Assembly (NCBI GenBank): GCA_001509345.1
Contig: LGGM01000009.1
Coordinates: 1-35,173, forward strand
Length of the DNA: 35,173 nucleotides
Reading direction: 5' to 3'
Origin: Clostridiales bacterium 38_11
GTDB lineage: Bacteria; Bacillota; Clostridia; Tissierellales; Dethiosulfatibacteraceae
Shown: positions 31,824 through 35,173 of the stretch, one piece after another
How positions within the stretch are numbered: the first letter of the stretch is position 1
Layout of the letters: every line of letters starts with the position of its first letter
The notes under the pieces: model-generated
Database searches by the model: none
What the model saw: the letters and a program-made list of their open reading frames with translations, nothing else
What the model was told of the DNA's origin: nothing
Made by a program: the position numbers and the translations under genes

Positions 31824-34217
31824 ATGTTAATACCAATAAATTGGCTCAAGGAATATGTAGATATAGAGGATCTGTCTGTCAGAAAATTATCAGATGGTCT
31901 AACTATGTCAGGATCTCATGTGGATTCAATTATCAGTCTCAACAAAGGAATCAGAAAGGTTGTGGTGGGAAAGATTCTGTCATTGACTTCCCATATGGAC
32001 GCAGACAACCTTAGGATAGCACAAGTCGATGTCGGTTCTAAAGTAGTCCAAATCGTGACAGGCGCTTTAAATATCAAATCAGATGATCTGGTACCTATCG
32101 CATTGGATGGTGCGTTTTTACCGGGCAACAGAATCATAAACGATACAGTAATCAGGGGCAAGGCATCACAGGGTATGATGTGCTCTTATGAGGAACTTGG
32201 AGTGGAGGATAAACTGGTTCCAAAGGAGTCTAAAAATGGCATCCTAATTTTACCTACTGAATTTGAGCTTGGCAAGGATATCAATGAAGTTTTAGGTTTT
32301 CAAGGAAGCATTTTAGACATAGAGATTACTTTTAACAGACCGGATTGTCTTAGTATATTAGGCATAGCTCGTGAATCAGCGGCAACATTTGAAAAAAAAT
32401 TCAGCTTTCCAAAAATCGAAATTTTAAAAGCGGAGGATGAGATTGGCCAATATCTGAAAGAAGTCAGGATAGATTCACCCGATTTGTGCACAAGGTATTA
32501 TGCCAAGGTCATAAAAGACGTTAAGATTGGTCCCTCTCCGTTATGGCTGCAAAGGAAGATAATGGATGCCGGAATGAGGCCGGTCAATAATATAGTTGAT
32601 GCCACCAATTACGTAATGATTGAAATGGGTCAACCTTTACATGCTTTTGATCTAGAAAAGATGCAAGACAGAAAAGTGATCGTAAGAGCCGCAAGAGACG
32701 GAGAAACCATATTGACATTGGATAAGGAAATAAGACTCTTGAGTAGTGATATGTGTGTGATAGCAGATCAGGAAAATGCCCAATGTATTGGGGGTGTCAT
32801 GGGAGGATATGAATCTGAAATCACTGAAAACACACAACTGATTATTATGGAATGTGCGAATTTTAACTCAAAATCCATTCGATTCACCTCTAAAAAACTT
32901 GGGCTGAGATCCGAAGCTTCTTCCAGAAATGAAAAGTCCTTGTCACCTCAAAATGTTTCATATGCAAATGAAAGAGTATGTCAGATTATTGAACAAATTG
33001 GAGCAGGAACCATAGTCAATGGTCACTATGATGTTGGTGTAACTGATTTTATCGAGAAAACGGTTATGATGAGGCCATATAAATGCGATGAACTGCTGGG
33101 TATCAGAATTGATACAGATAAGAAGCTTAAAATACTGAATTCTCTTGAGATTGAGAGCAGAATGGAGGGAGAGGTCATTGTTTCAACGATACCACATTTC
33201 CGACCTGATATCGAACAAGAGGCAGACCTTATAGAAGAAGTGGGAAGAATTTTTGGATTTGAAAGAATCCAACCTCAGGTACTCAAGGGTAATATTCTAA
33301 AGGGAACCAGATCCGATCTCGGAAACCTGGAGGAAAACATCAAGAGCTACCTTTCGGGAATAGGGTTTTGTGAGATAACAACCTATTCATTTATCAGTCC
33401 CAAAAAGTATGCTATGCTGAATATTCCTCAAGACAGTTTGCTAAACAGGGATATCAGAATCATCAATCCTCTGGGAGAGGATTTTAGTTCAATGAGAACT
33501 ACCTTGATGCCAGGTGTGATGGACGTGGTAGCCAAAAACACCAACTGCGGTAACAAAACAGGCAGGCTTTATGAGGTTGGCAATATTTTCAGATCGGAAG
33601 TGATACCGGTAATTGACTTGCCTCAGGAGATTTGCACCTTATCAATGGCAATGTATGGTGATACTGATTACTATCAGATGAAAGGTGTTGCTGACAACAT
33701 TTTCAGACAATATCAGATTGAGGTGGAGTACCTGTCTGTCAATGACAATCCATCATTCCATCCGGGAAGAACAGCGGGCATTTATCACAATGATATATGC
33801 CTTGGTATTATGGGAGAAATTCATCCGGCGGTCACCAAGAAATTTGATATCAGAGAAAAAGTCTATATCGCTGAACTGAATGTGGAGAAAATATTATCGC
33901 TTCAGATTACTGATAGAAAATATGTTGAAATACCGAAGTTCCCCTCTATCACCAGAGATATGGCATTGGTGATTGCAGATGAGTTTGAAGTTGGAGAAGT
34001 GATAAAAGAAATAGATGGCAGAAACTATGAGTTTCTTGAGAAGGTTAAGTTTTTTGACATGTACAAAGGTAAAGGGATAGAAGAGGGGTTTAAGAGCCTG
34101 GCGTTTTCATTTGTTTTCAGATCAAAGAACAGGACTTTGAATGACGAAGAGATCAATCAGATATTTAATAACATTGTTAGGGATCTTAAAAAAAGGTTCA
34201 ATGCACATTTGAGGTGA
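31824..34217 (+). CDS. pheT: phenylalanine-tRNA ligase beta subunit
   Basis: Large subunit with tRNA-binding and editing functions, 797 residues. The order is: N-terminal OB-fold EMAP/tRNA-binding domain (about 40-150, KVVVGKILSLTSH), B3/B4 editing region (about 210-385, with NNIVDATNYVMIEMGQPLHAFD), B5 domain (about 400-470, ending FRPDIEQEADLIEEVGRI), catalytic-like core (about 475-690), and FDX-ACB anticodon-binding domain (about 700-797, KFPSITRDMALVI). The ATG at 31824 is spaced six bases from AGGAGGG; a TTG two codons earlier touches that site and is rejected. Cotranscribed with pheS under the T-box. Confidence 0.98.
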   Translation: MLIPINWLKEYVDIEDLSVRKLSDGLTMSGSHVDSIISLNKGIRKVVVGKILSLTSHMDADNLRIAQVDVGSKVVQIVTGALNIKSDDLVPIALDGAFLPGNRIINDTVIRGKASQGMMCSYEELGVEDKLVPKESKNGILILPTEFELGKDINEVLGFQGSILDIEITFNRPDCLSILGIARESAATFEKKFSFPKIEILKAEDEIGQYLKEVRIDSPDLCTRYYAKVIKDVKIGPSPLWLQRKIMDAGMRPVNNIVDATNYVMIEMGQPLHAFDLEKMQDRKVIVRAARDGETILTLDKEIRLLSSDMCVIADQENAQCIGGVMGGYESEITENTQLIIMECANFNSKSIRFTSKKLGLRSEASSRNEKSLSPQNVSYANERVCQIIEQIGAGTIVNGHYDVGVTDFIEKTVMMRPYKCDELLGIRIDTDKKLKILNSLEIESRMEGEVIVSTIPHFRPDIEQEADLIEEVGRIFGFERIQPQVLKGNILKGTRSDLGNLEENIKSYLSGIGFCEITTYSFISPKKYAMLNIPQDSLLNRDIRIINPLGEDFSSMRTTLMPGVMDVVAKNTNCGNKTGRLYEVGNIFRSEVIPVIDLPQEICTLSMAMYGDTDYYQMKGVADNIFRQYQIEVEYLSVNDNPSFHPGRTAGIYHNDICLGIMGEIHPAVTKKFDIREKVYIAELNVEKILSLQITDRKYVEIPKFPSITRDMALVIADEFEVGEVIKEIDGRNYEFLEKVKFFDMYKGKGIEEGFKSLAFSFVFRSKNRTLNDEEINQIFNNIVRDLKKRFNAHLR

Positions 34218-34245
34218 TAGAAGGGATATCTTTCCTCTTCTTGTA

Positions 34246-34274
34246 TTGACTAAATTCAGTTGACTCTATATAAT
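34246..34274 (+). promoter_or_regulatory. lgt promoter
   Basis: TTGACT (34246-34251), 17 bases, TATAAT (34269-34274). The start near 34281 rules out upstream in-frame TTG codons at 34260 and 34281 as efficient translation starts. Confidence 0.85.
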
Positions 34275-34298
34275 AGGTTATTGTCGGAGGTGATTAAT

Positions 34299-35033
34299 AT
34301 TAATCCAGTAGCGTTTAAGATTTTCGGAATCAGTATCATGTGGTATGGAATACTAATAGCTTTTGGTGTCCTGATTGGTGCATTGCTGGCCTTGAGACAA
34401 GCAAGAAGAATAGGTTTTAGAGAAGAAGATTTGATTGATGTAATAATGATAGGAATACCGGTTGCCATAATTGGCGCCAGGCTATATTATGTTTTATTCA
34501 ATTTGGATTTCTATAAAAACAATCCCGGAGAAATTTTCAATATAAGAGGTGGTGGGTTGGCCATACATGGCGGGATTATGGCGGCAGTACTGGCGGGAGC
34601 TATATTTTGCAAAATCAGAAAGGTGAATTTTTGGCAAATCGCTGATATTACTGCTCCCAGTTTTATTATAGCTCAGGGGATTGGAAGGTGGGGAAACTAT
34701 ATAAACCAAGAAGCGTATGGTGTTGAAACTAATTTACCGTGGGGCATCTTAATCGATGGGAAAACAGTGCATCCCACATTTCTATATGAATCTATATGGA
34801 ACTTCATGGTGTTTTTCTTTTTGGTGTGGTTTAGAAACCGATACCATAAGTTTGATGGTCAAATATTTGCTTTATACATCATACTATACTCAATTGCAAG
34901 ATTCTTTATAGAGGGTCTGAGGACAGACAGTCTATATTTAGGTAATTTCAGAGTAGCTCAGCTTGTCAGTCTGGCATTGGTGATAACGGGAATTTTCCTA
35001 CTAAGGTATCTGAGAAAGCAAAAAATGGATTAG
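34299..35033 (+). CDS. lgt: prolipoprotein diacylglyceryl transferase, probable AUU start
   Basis: Membrane enzyme that transfers diacylglycerol from phosphatidylglycerol to the lipobox cysteine of prolipoproteins. About seven spans in 244 residues. Landmarks: IMWYGILIAFGVLIG, GARLYYVLFN, the HGG motif in GGGLAIHGGIM, the signature GRWGNYINQEAYG with the essential arginine, HPTFLYESIWN, and RFFIEGLRTDS with the second essential arginine. The start is unusual: GGAGG (34286-34290) is followed eight bases later by ATT (34299), which precedes NPVAF just where homologues have Met. No ATG is available before codon 13. Alternatives are GTG at 34290 (inside the ribosome site) or ATT at 34293. Confidence 0.93.
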   Translation: MNPVAFKIFGISIMWYGILIAFGVLIGALLALRQARRIGFREEDLIDVIMIGIPVAIIGARLYYVLFNLDFYKNNPGEIFNIRGGGLAIHGGIMAAVLAGAIFCKIRKVNFWQIADITAPSFIIAQGIGRWGNYINQEAYGVETNLPWGILIDGKTVHPTFLYESIWNFMVFFFLVWFRNRYHKFDGQIFALYIILYSIARFFIEGLRTDSLYLGNFRVAQLVSLALVITGIFLLRYLRKQKMD

Positions 35034-35049
35034 CAGATAACTATTCTTT

Positions 35050-35077
35050 AAGGAGCTTTTACAGGCTCCTTTTTTTT
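35050..35077 (+). terminator. terminator after lgt
   Basis: AAGGAGC (35050-35056) pairs with GCTCCTT (35065-35071), and the T run continues to 35077. Strong intrinsic terminator. Confidence 0.93.
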
Positions 35078-35128
35078 ATGCAAATTTCAATAAAAAAATA
35101 AAAAAAGTGGTGCAAAAAACCCATGTTG

Positions 35129-35137
35129 TGGTATAAT
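35129..35137 (+). promoter_or_regulatory. extended -10 promoter at the right edge
   Basis: TGG followed by TATAAT (35132-35137); no clear -35. It would drive the gene beginning at 35160 with a leader of about 16 bases. Confidence 0.6.
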
Positions 35138-35159
35138 ATACCCATAAGGTGGTGGAGAA

Positions 35160-35173
35160 GTGTTCACTGGGGA
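35160..35173 (+). CDS. start of a gene cut by the window edge, possibly mraZ
   Basis: Behind a promoter and a GGTGGAG site, a GTG at 35160 opens a frame reading Met-Phe-Thr-Gly followed by GA, i.e. Glu or Asp. MraZ, the transcription factor at the head of the division and cell wall (dcw) cluster, typically starts Met-Phe-x-Gly-Glu. Only five codons are visible, so the call rests on this short match and on the promoter spacing. Confidence 0.45.

Noticed and set aside
34219-34241. AGAAG/CTTCT hairpin after pheT, considered as terminator
   Set aside because: The stem is short and bulged and is followed by only two or three Ts. No convincing terminator for pheST was found.

Overview
The window reads as chromosome of a low-GC anaerobic Bacillota, most likely class Clostridia. 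The signs are AT-rich intergenic DNA with sigma-A type promoters, strong GGAGG ribosome binding sites, Rex beside groESL under a CIRCE element, a short MetH without a reactivation domain, T-box control of pheST, and an infC-rpmI-rplT operon with a leader attenuator. The genus cannot be named from the sequence. No tRNA, rRNA, CRISPR array, insertion sequence or prophage was seen, so this looks like ordinary core and envelope chromosome.

Layout. 1-3855: redox repressor rex, an OGG1-type 8-oxoguanine glycosylase, and groES-groEL. 3854-5463 (minus): ammonium transporter amt and PII protein. 5908-9307: dxs and aspartate kinase, each with its own upstream region. 9318-13316 (minus): metH, metF and upp, with separate promoters for metF and upp. 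13426-14664: a single-frame fusion of AcpS and the NAD(P)H-hydrate dehydratase NnrD. 14684-15253 (minus): a small exported protein of unknown function.

15410-23585 is a tightly overlapping eight-gene envelope-polymer operon: LtaS-like sulfatase-fold transferase, O-antigen-ligase-like polymerase/ligase, two GT4 glycosyltransferases, two tandem DUF4330-like membrane-anchored proteins, the pyruvyltransferase CsaB and a TagA/WecG glycosyltransferase. Together they suggest synthesis and attachment of a pyruvylated secondary cell wall polymer of the kind that anchors SLH-domain S-layer proteins. ftsE, ftsX and a coiled-coil M23 (LytM) protein follow and form a divisome-linked peptidoglycan hydrolase activation module.

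26367-35173 is translation and housekeeping: infC (AUU start) with rpmI-rplT behind an attenuator leader, the ktrB-ktrA potassium uptake pair, a ysgA-like RNA methyltransferase, a phenylalanine T-box leader with pheS-pheT, lgt (apparently also AUU-started), and at the right edge the first codons of a probable mraZ.

The best candidates for something new are the envelope-polymer operon with its duplicated DUF4330 proteins, the AcpS-NnrD fusion, the putative AUU start of lgt, and the unexplained leader of the aspartate kinase gene. All function calls come from reading motifs by eye; no database search was possible.
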